A program made the translations under genes and the position numbers. A stretch of DNA of 64,000 nt from Catellatospora sichuanensis (GTDB taxonomy: Bacteria; Actinomycetota; Actinomycetes; Mycobacteriales; Micromonosporaceae), in contig NZ_VIQO01000001.1 in NCBI RefSeq assembly GCF_007483665.1, forward strand, positions 310,001 through 374,000. The letters run 5' to 3'. The notes beneath the pieces were generated by a model. The model searched no databases, was not told where the DNA came from, and saw nothing but the letters and a program-made list of their open reading frames with translations. Within the stretch, counting starts at the first letter, position 1. The number at the start of each line of letters is the position of its first letter. Below, one piece after another: positions 53,060 through 60,305 of this stretch.

Positions 53060-53095
53060 CGGGGCGGGGCGGGGCGGGGCGGGGCGGGGCGGGGG
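53060..53095. repeat. (GGGGC)n pentanucleotide repeat
   Basis: Seven runs of four or more G separated by single C abut the TGA of tesB on the opposite strand. It is a simple-sequence tract with G-quadruplex potential on the + strand and a likely site of length variation. Confidence 0.9.
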
Positions 53096-53974
53096 TCAGG
53101 CGCCGACGGGGCGGAGGAGGCCTTCTTGGGAGGCGGTGGCTATGTGGCGGCCGTCGCGGGTGAACATGCGGCCGGTGGCCAGGCCGCGGCTGCCGGAGGC
53201 GGAGGGGCTGGAGCAGTCGTAGAGGAACCACTCGTCGGCGCGGAACGGGCGGTGGAACCAGAGCGCGTGGTCGAGGCTGGCGCCGATGACGCCGCCGGGG
53301 CCCCAGACCTCGCCGTGCACCGACAGGACCGCGTCGAGCAGGGTCAGGTCGGACAGGTAGGTGAGGGCGCAGGCGTGCAGCAGGGGGTCGTCGGGCAGCT
53401 TGCCGTCCAGGCGCATCCACACCCGCTGCAGGTCGTTGGCGACCCGCTTGCCGGGGCGTACCCAACCGGGCTCGTTGACGTAACGCACGTCCATGGGGCG
53501 CGGCAGGATCTTCCAGATGCCCAGCCGCTCCGGGTACGGCGTGAGCCGGTCGGTCATCGTCGGCAGCTCGTCGGGGCCGGGCACGTCCACCGGGGCCGGG
53601 TCGTGGTGGTCCAGGCCTTCCTCGCGCACCTGGAACGAGGCCGACATCAGGAAGATCGGCTTGCCCCGCTGCATGGCCACCGAGCGGCGTACCGAGAACG
53701 AACGCCCGTCGCGGATCTTCTCCACGTGGTAGTCGATCGGCTCGGCCATGTTGCCGGCGCGCACGAAGTAGCCGTGCAGCGAGTGCACGGTCCGCGAGGG
53801 GTCGACGGTGCGACCGCCGGCCACCAGGGCCTGCGCGGCGACCTGGCCGCCGTAGACGCGCGGCGGCCCGATCGGCGGGTTCTGGCCCCGGAAGACGAGA
53901 TCGTCGACCGGGGCCAGGTCCAGCAGCTCGACCAGGCTGTCCACAGCGGCCTGACCGGTGATGGGCTCGCTCAT
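53096..53974 (-). CDS. tesB: Acyl-CoA thioesterase II
   Basis: 292 residues, a double hot-dog TesB. The N-terminal hot-dog has VYGGQVAAQALVAGGRTV and HSLHGYFVRAGN; the C-terminal one has LTYLSDLTLLDAVL and the closing text GASLDHALWFHRPFRADEWFLYDC, whose Asp and the nearby Thr/Gln residues form the TesB active site. It hydrolyses medium- and long-chain acyl-CoA. It lies 53 bases downstream of pyk on the same strand. A G-rich pentanucleotide repeat touches its stop codon. Confidence 0.93.
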   Translation of the reverse strand: MSEPITGQAAVDSLVELLDLAPVDDLVFRGQNPPIGPPRVYGGQVAAQALVAGGRTVDPSRTVHSLHGYFVRAGNMAEPIDYHVEKIRDGRSFSVRRSVAMQRGKPIFLMSASFQVREEGLDHHDPAPVDVPGPDELPTMTDRLTPYPERLGIWKILPRPMDVRYVNEPGWVRPGKRVANDLQRVWMRLDGKLPDDPLLHACALTYLSDLTLLDAVLSVHGEVWGPGGVIGASLDHALWFHRPFRADEWFLYDCSSPSASGSRGLATGRMFTRDGRHIATASQEGLLRPVGA

Positions 53975-54027
53975 GTCATTTCCGTTCGCGCGGGCGGAAC
54001 GCGGTGCGCGCTCCGGTCGCGCTCACC

Positions 54028-55485
54028 CTAGCTCTGGGCCGCCGGGGCGGCCTGGGCCAGGGTCTGCGGCATGGCCAGCGAGCCGAGCTGGTGCACGCGC
54101 AGGGTGTTGGTGGAGCCGGGGGTGCCGGGCGGGCTGCCCGCGACGACCACCACGTAGTCGCCGACGCTGGCCCGGCCGAGGCTGAGCAGTCGCTCGTCGA
54201 CCTGGCGGAACATGTCGTCGGTGTGGTGCACGAACGGCATCAGGAAGGTCTCCACGCCCCAGGCGAGCGCGAGCTGGTCGCGGACCGCGGGCTCGGGGGT
54301 GAAGGCCAGCAGGGGCAGGTCGCAGTGCAGCCGGGCGAGCCGGTGCACGGTGTCACCGGTGACGGTGAACGCGACCAGGGCCTTCGCGCCGACGGCGCGG
54401 GCGATCTGGGAGGCGGCCACGGTGAGCGCGCCGCCGCGGGTCCGCGGGTCGTGCTGCAGCCGCGGCACGGAGATCTGCCCGGCCTCGGTCGTCGTGATGA
54501 TCTTCGCCATGGTGCTCACGGTCAGCACCGGGTACTTGCCGACGCTGGTCTCGCCCGAGAGCATCACCGCGTCCGCGCCGTCGAGCACGGCGTTGGCGAC
54601 GTCGGAGGCCTCGGCGCGGGTGGGCCGCGAGTTCTCGATCATGGAGTCGAGCATCTGCGTGGCCACGATGACCGGCTTGGCGTACTCGCGACCGAGCTGG
54701 ACGGCGCGCTTCTGCACCAGCGGGACCTGGTCGAGGGGGAGCTCGACGCCGAGGTCGCCGCGGGCGACCATGAGGCCGTCGAAGGCGTCCACGATGGCCT
54801 CGAGGTTGTCGACCGCCTCGGGCTTCTCGATCTTCGCGATGACGGGGCGGACGATGCCCACCTCGTGCATGATCGCGTGGACCAGCTTGATGTCCTCGGG
54901 GGAACGCACGAACGACAGCGCGATGAGGTCGACCCCGAGCGCGAGCGCGAAGCGCAGGTCCTCAGCGTCCTTGTCGGACATGGCGGGCACCGACACGGCC
55001 ACGTTCGGCAGCGAGACGCCCTTGTTGTTGGAGACCGGCCCGCCCTCGATGACGAGGCAGCGGATGTCCGGTCCGTTGACGCCGGTCACCTCGACGGCGA
55101 CCTTGCCGTCGTCGATGAGCAGGCGGTCGCCGGCCTTGACCTCGGCCGGCAGCTTCCGATAGGTGCAGGAGACCCGGTCGGCCGTGCCAAGGATGTCGTC
55201 GCTGGTGATGACAACACTGTCACCGGTACGCCACTCGTGGGGGCCGTCCGCGAACTTGCCAAGTCTGATCTTCGGACCCTGTAGGTCGGCCAGCGTCGCG
55301 ACAGCCTTGCCGGTGGCGGCCGACACCTCACGGACCCGCAGGTAGGCCTGCTCGTGGTCGGCGTGGGAGCCGTGGCTGAAGTTCATGCGGGCGACGTCCA
55401 TCCCGGCCTCGACGAGCCCGCGGAGGCGCTCGGGGGACCAGGTGGCTGGGCCGAGAGTACAGACGATCTTTGCGCGGCGTGTCAC
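54028..55485 (-). CDS. pyk: Pyruvate kinase
   Basis: 485 residues. TRRAKIVCTLGPATWS at the N-terminus, the nucleotide/metal region ARMNFSHGSH, LQGPKIRLG, the catalytic VIAKIEKPEA and MVARGDLGVELP, and GADAVMLSGETSVGKYP are intact, followed by the regulatory C-terminal domain. It converts phosphoenolpyruvate and ADP to pyruvate and ATP. GTG 55485 follows TAGGCT by 8 bases. tesB follows in the same direction. Confidence 0.96.
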   Translation of the reverse strand: MTRRAKIVCTLGPATWSPERLRGLVEAGMDVARMNFSHGSHADHEQAYLRVREVSAATGKAVATLADLQGPKIRLGKFADGPHEWRTGDSVVITSDDILGTADRVSCTYRKLPAEVKAGDRLLIDDGKVAVEVTGVNGPDIRCLVIEGGPVSNNKGVSLPNVAVSVPAMSDKDAEDLRFALALGVDLIALSFVRSPEDIKLVHAIMHEVGIVRPVIAKIEKPEAVDNLEAIVDAFDGLMVARGDLGVELPLDQVPLVQKRAVQLGREYAKPVIVATQMLDSMIENSRPTRAEASDVANAVLDGADAVMLSGETSVGKYPVLTVSTMAKIITTTEAGQISVPRLQHDPRTRGGALTVAASQIARAVGAKALVAFTVTGDTVHRLARLHCDLPLLAFTPEPAVRDQLALAWGVETFLMPFVHHTDDMFRQVDERLLSLGRASVGDYVVVVAGSPPGTPGSTNTLRVHQLGSLAMPQTLAQAAPAAQS

Positions 55486-55493
55486 GACGGGCA

Positions 55494-55499
55494 AGCCTA
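55494..55499 (-). promoter_or_regulatory. -10 box TAGGCT, leaderless start of pyk
   Basis: On the minus strand TAGGCT is followed by 8 bases and GTG 55485. No ribosome site precedes the start. Confidence 0.55.
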
Positions 55500-55615
55500 G
55501 TCCTCTGATGTGACCTAGGTTGCAACGGGGCGTCACCGTCTCGACAAATCCCCGATACACGGGGGAGACTGACCGATCGTTCAGTGGGCGGAAACGGGAC
55601 GTTCGACGCGTTGTC

Positions 55616-56506
55616 TCAGATGCCGAACGCCGCCGCCACCGCGGCCGGCAGTTTCTCGTAAACGCCCTGGCCAGGGTCGAAACAGGTGTCCGGAACGGGC
55701 CGGTGCACGACGATCTCGTCGATGCCGAGCGCGGCGTAGCGGCCCGCGAAGTCGACGAACGCCTGCACGGACGCCAGCGGCTGCTCCCGGGTGAACCCGG
55801 TCAGCAGGATATGCGACAGTTCCGCAGCATCACGGTTTTCCGCCGCGCAGGCTCGCGCGAGCCCGTCGAGCTGGCCGGCGATGATGCCCGGCAGCAGCTC
55901 GGGGTCCGTCTCGTCGCCCTTTCGCGCCGGGCCGGTGGTGATCCAGGCCTGCCCGTGCCGGGCCGCCAGCGCCAGCCCGCGCGGGCCGGTGGCGGCCACG
56001 GCGAGCGGCACCCGGGGCCGCTGGACGCAGCCGGGCAGCATCCGGGCCTCGTACGCCGAGTAGTGCTTGCCGTGGTGGGTGGTGTCGCCGTCGGTGAGCA
56101 GCCGGTCGAGCAGCGGCACGAACTCCTCGAAACGCTCGGTGCGCTCGGCGGTGGGCCACGGTGCCTGGCCCAGCACGGAGGCGTCGAACCCGATCCCGCC
56201 CGCGCCGATGCCGATGGTGATCCGCCCGTCCGACACGTCGTCGAGGGTCATCACGTCCTTGGCCAGGGTGACCGGGTGCCGGAAGTTCGGCGAGACGACC
56301 ATGGTGCCCAGCCGTAGCCGTGTGGTGACCCCGGCCGCGGCGGTGAGCGTGGGCACCGCGCCGAACCAGGGGCCGTCGCGGAACGTGCGCCAGGAGAGGT
56401 GGTCGTACGTGTAGGCGGCATGGAAACCGAGGTCCTCGGCCTCCCGCCAGATGTGGCGGCCCTCGCGCCAGGGGTACACAGGCAGGATCAACGCGGAGAC
56501 TCGCAT
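55616..56506 (-). CDS. LLM-class F420-dependent oxidoreductase
   Basis: A 296-residue luciferase-like TIM barrel. Texts typical of the F420 branch are DHLSWRTFRDGPWFGAVPTLTAAAGVTTRLRLGTMV, SPNFRHPVTLAKDVMTLDDVSDGRITIGIGAG and the C-terminal YAALGIDEIVVHRPVPD. It uses F420 (or FMN) for hydride transfer; the substrate is unknown. ATG 56506 follows TAGCCT by 7 bases and also has GGAG 3 bases upstream. Its 5' end is 26 bases from the next gene's stop codon. Confidence 0.88.
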   Translation of the reverse strand: MRVSALILPVYPWREGRHIWREAEDLGFHAAYTYDHLSWRTFRDGPWFGAVPTLTAAAGVTTRLRLGTMVVSPNFRHPVTLAKDVMTLDDVSDGRITIGIGAGGIGFDASVLGQAPWPTAERTERFEEFVPLLDRLLTDGDTTHHGKHYSAYEARMLPGCVQRPRVPLAVAATGPRGLALAARHGQAWITTGPARKGDETDPELLPGIIAGQLDGLARACAAENRDAAELSHILLTGFTREQPLASVQAFVDFAGRYAALGIDEIVVHRPVPDTCFDPGQGVYEKLPAAVAAAFGI

Positions 56507-56513
56507 TGCTCCG

Positions 56514-56519
56514 AGGCTA
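56514..56519 (-). promoter_or_regulatory. -10 box TAGCCT, leaderless start of the LLM oxidoreductase gene
   Basis: On the minus strand TAGCCT is followed by 7 bases and ATG 56506. Confidence 0.55.
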
Positions 56520-56532
56520 GCAGCGGGGCCGG

Positions 56533-56955
56533 TCACGCAGCCGCTCGGCGCGGGCGGTTGAGCATCGCGGTGATCTCGGTGCGCCGGGCGTGGCGCTGGG
56601 CCTCCCGCAGGCCGTTGACGTACTCGACGAGGTCGGCCTTGGCTTGCGGATCGAGGTCTGACTGCAGGATCGGCGTCATCTCCTCGTCGGTGTCGCGGTG
56701 TGCCACGTTGGCCGCCGCCGTCAGGGCGTTGACCACGTCGTCGCCGAGCGCTTCAGCGACGCGGCGCACCGAGCCGACGGTCACCGACTCGCCGCCGTCC
56801 CGGATCCAGTCGAAGATCGTCTGCCGGGCGATGCCCGAGTCGCGCGCCAGCTTCGCCACCGACCAGCCGGGCCGGCGTGTCATGCGGCGCAGATACCGGC
56901 CCCACTCGGTGTCGGGCTGCGCTCTGTCGCCCGCTGCCGCTGATACGTCGCCCAT
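56533..56955 (-). CDS. XRE-type helix-turn-helix regulator
   Basis: 140 residues. The HTH is WSVAKLARDSGIARQTIFDWIRDGGESVTVGSVRRVAEALG (about 30-75), an XRE/Cro-like fold with short downstream helices. The C-terminal part (LQSDLDPQAKADLVEYVNGLREAQRHARRTEITAML) is charged and helical, probably for dimerisation. ATG 56955 follows TAACCT by 7 bases. It is divergent from the BldN-like sigma operon, with palindromic sites between, so regulation of itself or of that operon is a reasonable inference. Confidence 0.8.
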   Translation of the reverse strand: MGDVSAAAGDRAQPDTEWGRYLRRMTRRPGWSVAKLARDSGIARQTIFDWIRDGGESVTVGSVRRVAEALGDDVVNALTAAANVAHRDTDEEMTPILQSDLDPQAKADLVEYVNGLREAQRHARRTEITAMLNRPRRAAA

Positions 56956-56962
56956 ACCTAAC

Positions 56963-56968
56963 AGGTTA
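56963..56968 (-). promoter_or_regulatory. -10 box TAACCT, leaderless start of the XRE regulator gene
   Basis: On the minus strand TAACCT is followed by 7 bases and ATG 56955. The overlapping ACCT-AAC-AGGT is a small inverted repeat. Confidence 0.55.
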
Positions 56969-57000
56969 CCGGGGACGTCCGATGCGTTTCCATCACCCAC

Positions 57001-57120
57001 ACGTCGTTAACAAGCGACGCACCTTCGGGTTATGGCCTCGGGGTCGGAAGCGTGATGGGCCGGTTGACGGTCACCCGTTCGGGGGTAATCGTCGTTTCCA
57101 TACGTCGTTACTTGCGACGT
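57001..57120. promoter_or_regulatory. Two ACGTCG...CGACG palindromic sites and a promoter candidate
   Basis: Site 1 (57002-57019) is CGTCG-TTAACAAG-CGACG. Site 2 (57102-57120) is ACGTCG-TTACTTG-CGACGT. Between them, TTGACG (57064) and TAATCG (57086) form a possible promoter with a 16-base spacer directed towards the sigma operon. The two sites are about 100 bases apart and share ACGTCGTTA. Confidence 0.55.
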
Positions 57121-57275
57121 GTATGGGCGACGGTTATCGTGACGTCCAGCGCCAGACCGACAGATCCAGATGACGGTGCGTCGCCCGCAAACAACGTGGT
57201 CCGCGCCCGGACCGCGTCATCGTCTCGGGGTCGGCCGGCAGGCGCCGCAGCGGTACTCCGCTGCTCCCCCCTCGC

Positions 57276-57348
57276 GGTGTGGCCGCCCAAGGCACTGGGC
57301 GGCCACACCCCGGGCCCGCCGGATCGTGAACCCCGGTCCGGCGGGCCC
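57276..57348 (+). promoter_or_regulatory. Two strong consecutive hairpins in the sigma operon leader
   Basis: GGTGTGGCCGCCCA (57276-57289) pairs with TGGGCGGCCACACC (57296-57309). GGGCCCGCCGGA (57312-57323) pairs with TCCGGCGGGCCC (57337-57348). Both stems are perfect and only 2 bases apart, 26 bases before the leader ORF ribosome site. Paired hairpins like this may act in attenuation; ANTAR-type targets are one class, but the loops were not matched to that consensus. Confidence 0.65.
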
Positions 57349-57389
57349 TCGAATCGAGGAATCCCCCCGCCAGAAGAGGAGCCACCTAC

Positions 57390-57428
57390 GTGCTCATGAC
57401 ACGCAAGGGCCGGGTGTCGCGCGGATGA
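57390..57428 (+). CDS. 12-codon leader ORF coupled to the sigma factor gene
   Basis: GTG 57390 has the only strong ribosome site of the region, AAGAGGAG, 8 bases upstream. The frame reads VLMTRKGRVSRG and stops at TGA 57426, overlapping the sigma factor ATG as ATGA. The sigma start itself has no ribosome site, so its translation probably depends on this frame. Confidence 0.6.
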   Translation: MLMTRKGRVSRG

Positions 57429-58054
57429 GCCCGACCGCAGTCACGCCGGACGCCCGCACCACCTACGCCGGGTCGGTGCCCGAGGAGCAGTCGTACGTAT
57501 GGAACCTGGTCGAACGAGCGCAGCAGGGCGACACCGAGGCGTTCGGGAAGATCTACGCGCAGTACGCCCCCGCGGTCTTCCGATTCATCTACTTCCGGGT
57601 CCGGCACAGCCCCACCGCCGAGGACCTGACGTCCGACACCTTCCTGCGCGCCCTCAAGCGCATCGGCAGCGTGCGCTGGCAGGGCCGCGACTTCGCGGCC
57701 TGGCTGATCACCATCGCGCGCCACATCGTGGCCGACTACTACAAGTCGGGCCGCTACCGCTTCGAGATCAGCGGCGAGGTCCTCGACTTCGACCAGGAGG
57801 AGTTCAGCCTCGACGGCGCTCCGGACCGGGTCGCCATGGACCACGTGAACAACCTCGCGCTGCTCGCCGCGGTCAAGAAGCTCAATCCGTCGCAGCAGCG
57901 CTGCATCGCGCTGCGTTTCCTGGTGGGACTGTCCACCGCGGAGACGGCGCAGTCCATGGGCAAGAGCGAGGGCGCGGTCAAGGCACTGCAGTGCCGCGCC
58001 GTACGGATGCTCGGCCGCCTGCTGCCCGACGGATTCGAGGAGGGCAGGTCATGA
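57425..58054 (+). CDS. ECF sigma factor, BldN-like
   Basis: 209 residues. Region 2 is FGKIYAQYAPAVFRFIYFRVRHSPTAEDLTSDTFLRALKRI, with the -10 recognition text WQGRDFAAWLITIARHIVADYYKSGRYR. Region 4 is KLNPSQQRCIALRFLVGLSTAETAQSMGKSEGAVKALQCRAVRML. These strings closely resemble Streptomyces BldN/AdsA (from memory), including the end LLPDGF. BldN controls aerial development genes in Streptomyces. Here the gene is translationally coupled to a 12-codon leader and to the next gene (ATGA overlap). It lacks the long N-terminal prosequence of BldN. Confidence 0.88.
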   Translation: MSPTAVTPDARTTYAGSVPEEQSYVWNLVERAQQGDTEAFGKIYAQYAPAVFRFIYFRVRHSPTAEDLTSDTFLRALKRIGSVRWQGRDFAAWLITIARHIVADYYKSGRYRFEISGEVLDFDQEEFSLDGAPDRVAMDHVNNLALLAAVKKLNPSQQRCIALRFLVGLSTAETAQSMGKSEGAVKALQCRAVRMLGRLLPDGFEEGRS

Positions 58055-58506
58055 CCCTGTCCACCACCTTCCTCTCCCTCTACACGGCGGCGGTGGCCGC
58101 GGTGAGCTTCTCCGCGACGCTGTTCCTGATGCGGGACCGGTTGTCGCTGGTCGAGGAGGCGAAGCTGATCCTGGACCGGGTCGACGAGGCCGACGAGCAG
58201 TGGTGGGGCGCCGACGACGGCCCGCAGACCGCGCGTCGGCGCACGGTGGTGGCCTTCTGGCGGCGCGCACTGGACCGGCGCCGGCCGGATGGATCCCGGT
58301 GGCGACCCACCGGACCGGCCGGCGACCCCGCGCACCTGCCGACCGCGGTCGGGCAGGCCTCGCCGGTGCGCCGGCCGGAGGCCGACCCGGAGGTCACCGC
58401 GTACATCGACGCGGTGCCGCCGTACCCGGCCGTGGACTACCACGGCAGGCACACCGCGACCGGGGCCTACCCGCAGGTCCCGTCGACCCGGCAGGCGTAC
58501 CTGTGA
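58051..58506 (+). CDS. Membrane-anchored protein of the sigma operon
   Basis: 151 residues. One N-terminal transmembrane helix (TFLSLYTAAVAAVSFSATLFLM), then a charged helical part (SLVEEAKLILDRVDEADEQWWG) and a Pro/Arg-rich, probably disordered C-terminus. ATG 58051 overlaps the sigma stop by 4 bases. Position and membrane anchor suggest an anti-sigma factor like RsbN, but no zinc-binding anti-sigma motif (HxxxCxxC) and no similarity to RsbN that I can see, so the role is open. Confidence 0.7.
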   Translation: MTLSTTFLSLYTAAVAAVSFSATLFLMRDRLSLVEEAKLILDRVDEADEQWWGADDGPQTARRRTVVAFWRRALDRRRPDGSRWRPTGPAGDPAHLPTAVGQASPVRRPEADPEVTAYIDAVPPYPAVDYHGRHTATGAYPQVPSTRQAYL

Positions 58507-58811
58507 TGAAACGGGCGTGGCGGCGGTGGCTGGCCCGGTTGTGCGACCGGGAGGCCATGCGGGCCGGGGTGGAGGTCAGCGCGCTGCGCTCGGCGCTGGT
58601 GGCCGAGAGCACGCTCGCCCGGCGGGCCGAGGAACTGGCCCGCCGGGCCTGCCGGGAACGCGACCGCTACCGCGGCGAGGCGGCGGCGCTGCACGCCGAG
58701 CTGGCCGCGGTGCGCGACCTCATCGCCGGCGACTCGTCCGGGTGGCCATTCTGGACGGCCGACCAGCGGGGACTGCCCACCCCGGACCCGAGGGAGCACG
58801 CCGGTGTCTGA
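58506..58811 (+). CDS. Small helical (coiled-coil) protein of the sigma operon
   Basis: 101 residues. A basic start (MKRAWRRWLARLCDREAM) is followed by a long continuous helix with heptad-like Leu/Ala spacing (VSALRSALVAESTLARRAEELARRAC to AAALHAELAAVRDLIAG) and a Trp-containing tail. ATG 58506 overlaps the previous stop by 1 base (TGATG). No family is recognised. Its end overlaps the next gene by 8 bases, so the operon arrangement is tight. Confidence 0.65.
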   Translation: MKRAWRRWLARLCDREAMRAGVEVSALRSALVAESTLARRAEELARRACRERDRYRGEAAALHAELAAVRDLIAGDSSGWPFWTADQRGLPTPDPREHAGV

Positions 58812-59142
58812 GTCCCCCACGCCCGTTCCCCGGCTGCCCGCGCACGTGCGCGAGGTGGCGGTCCGCGCCTGCGACGGCGACGAGCTGACCCCGCGGCTGG
58901 TGACGGCGCTGGCCGCCGTCTACGCCGCGGGGCTGCGCGACGGGGCCGGCGTACGCGTCGGCCGCCGCGACATGATGACCCCGGCCGAGGTGCTGGCACT
59001 GCTGCCGGTGGACCGCAAGACCGTCAAGCGCTGGGCCGACCGCGGCCTGCTGCGCGTCACCCGCACCGCCGGCGGGCACCGCCGGTATCTGCGCGAGGAC
59101 GTCGCCGCTCTGCTGGTCAAGCACGGCTGGGTGCCACGCTGA
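58804..59142 (+). CDS. BldC-like (MerR-type) DNA-binding protein
   Basis: 112 residues. The C-terminal half is a minimal MerR/excisionase wHTH: MMTPAEVLALLPVDRKTVKRWADRGLLRVTRTAGGHRRYLREDV, the same plan as BldC (TPAEVA...FRVDPKTVTRWAKAGKL...TLGGHRRYRE, from memory). An N-terminal 50-residue helical part (HVREVAVRACDGDELTPRLVTALAAVYAAG) is extra compared with BldC. GTG 58804 overlaps the previous gene by 8 bases. It may regulate together with, or downstream of, the sigma factor. Confidence 0.8.
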   Translation: MSESPTPVPRLPAHVREVAVRACDGDELTPRLVTALAAVYAAGLRDGAGVRVGRRDMMTPAEVLALLPVDRKTVKRWADRGLLRVTRTAGGHRRYLREDVAALLVKHGWVPR

Positions 59143-59154
59143 AGGAGTGGGTCG

Positions 59155-59298
59155 ATGGCGTCGGAGCTCTACCGCCGCAGGCACGGCAGCACCAGGCTGC
59201 TGGCGATGCTGCTGCTGTTCGCCGAGGGTGTGATCTTCGGGCTGGGGGTGTTCGTCTCCTTCGGAGTGTTCACCACCATGCTCGCCCTGGTTCATTGA
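59155..59298 (+). CDS. 47-residue membrane peptide ending the sigma operon
   Basis: A 48-codon frame, MASELYRRRHGSTRLLAMLL at the start, with a strong ribosome site AAGGAG 7 bases before ATG 59155. A basic, tyrosine-containing N-terminus is followed by about 30 hydrophobic residues (one long or two short helices) ending MLALVH. It lies 12 bases after the BldC-like gene. No homologue is recognised; a small membrane modulator is possible. Confidence 0.6.
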   Translation: MASELYRRRHGSTRLLAMLLLFAEGVIFGLGVFVSFGVFTTMLALVH

Positions 59299-59692
59299 TC
59301 AGCACAGAGTGATCGAGTACTACTCTGTGTAGCCTGTCTTTGAAGGCAACTGCCCGATTCGATGTAACACCTCGTTAATGTGCATCGATGTCCGCTCACG
59401 CAGTCACTCACGGTGACGCGCGAATCATCCGTTCATACGTTGCGATATCGGCATTTTTAGACGTACCGTGCACGTGCGAATTGCAACATGCGTCTTCTTT
59501 GAATCGGTGATGTCCTCAGCGCCCGGAGTCAGTACGTCCGGATGATGGCGTGCTGACCTGCAGTCCACAATTCGGCGTCGTAAGTGAATTCGCTCTGTGT
59601 TACTAGCGCATCGGCGTCACTGGAGGCACGCTGAGTGTTCGTTCATTCGGCGTATGCGCCCGGACGCCCAGCGGTCCCGGAAGGGAAGACAG
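59299..59692. other. Low-GC intergenic region after the sigma operon
   Basis: About 390 bases, clearly poorer in GC than the rest of the window. It opens with CACAGAGT (59303-59310) and its complement ACTCTGTG (59322-59329), a possible terminator or operator. AT-rich texts follow (GGCATTTTTAGACG near 59450, CTTCTTTGAATC near 59495). A promoter for the next gene should be here. No RNA gene was recognised. Confidence 0.45.
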
Positions 59693-60232
59693 GTGATTGT
59701 CAAAGTCAAGAGCGGGGCGTTCTGGCTCTCCATTATCGGCCTCGCCCTGGTTTTGGTACTGGCGGCATATCTCGTCGTCTGGCCGATCCAGGGGGTCAGT
59801 GGAGAGACGAGCGTGCTGGCCAGGGTGATAGCCGCGACGGCGATCGGCGTGGTGCTCATGCTCGCCGGTGCGGTGGCGCTGTCCAACGAGCACCTCGTCA
59901 ACCGCCTGCACGAGGCGGAGACCCGGCAGCTGGCCCGCGACCACCAGCGCGGCGAGCACATGCGCATCGTGATCACCGCGCTGAGCGACATCGTCCAGCA
60001 GCTCGCCCAGTACAGCAAGACGCTGGAGGAGGCGGCCGGACGGGCCGTGGGGGTGGAGACTCCGCAGCTGCACGTGCGCGAGGACCTCGGCAAGCTCAGC
60101 GCGATGGTGGAGCTGCTGCGCGAGGACCAGGAGGAGCTGTTCGAAGTGGTGACCCGCATGCAGGCCGACAACGTCACCGTCCTGCCGGTCCGCCGCGGCG
60201 ACCCGAAAAGCCGCGGACCCGCCAGCCGCTGA
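59693..60232 (+). CDS. Membrane protein with two N-terminal helices and a coiled coil
   Basis: 179 residues. Two transmembrane helices (WLSIIGLALVLVLAAYLVVWPI and ARVIAATAIGVVLMLAGAVAL) are followed by a cytoplasmic-type coiled coil (NRLHEAETRQLARDHQRGEHMRIVITALSDIVQQLAQY and DLGKLSAMVELLREDQEELFEV). GTG 59693 has GGAAGGG about 7 bases upstream; an upstream extension from 59597 lacks a good site. I do not recognise the family. The helix-pair plus coil plan resembles sensor or scaffold stubs without a catalytic domain. Confidence 0.65.
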   Translation: MIVKVKSGAFWLSIIGLALVLVLAAYLVVWPIQGVSGETSVLARVIAATAIGVVLMLAGAVALSNEHLVNRLHEAETRQLARDHQRGEHMRIVITALSDIVQQLAQYSKTLEEAAGRAVGVETPQLHVREDLGKLSAMVELLREDQEELFEVVTRMQADNVTVLPVRRGDPKSRGPASR

Positions 60233-60256
60233 GGCCGGCCGTCCTGAAGCGACAAG

Positions 60257-60298
60257 AAGGGCACCTTCTGCAGCGCATGGCGCTGTGAAGGTGCCCTT
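60257..60298. terminator. Bidirectional terminator before gltD
   Basis: AAGGGCACCTTC pairs perfectly with GAAGGTGCCCTT (12 bp), with a second inner stem CAGCGC/GCGCTG. CCTTTCG follows on the + strand. It separates convergent genes. Confidence 0.88.
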
Positions 60299-60305
60299 CC
60301 TTTCG

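Noticed and set aside
53060-53095. CRISPR array
   Set aside because: The unit is 5 bases without spacers; no direct repeats of 24-37 bases with unique spacers were found anywhere in the window.
57386-57844. 152-residue frame antisense to the sigma factor gene
   Set aside because: It is a shadow of the sigma coding sequence with no ribosome site and no recognisable fold.
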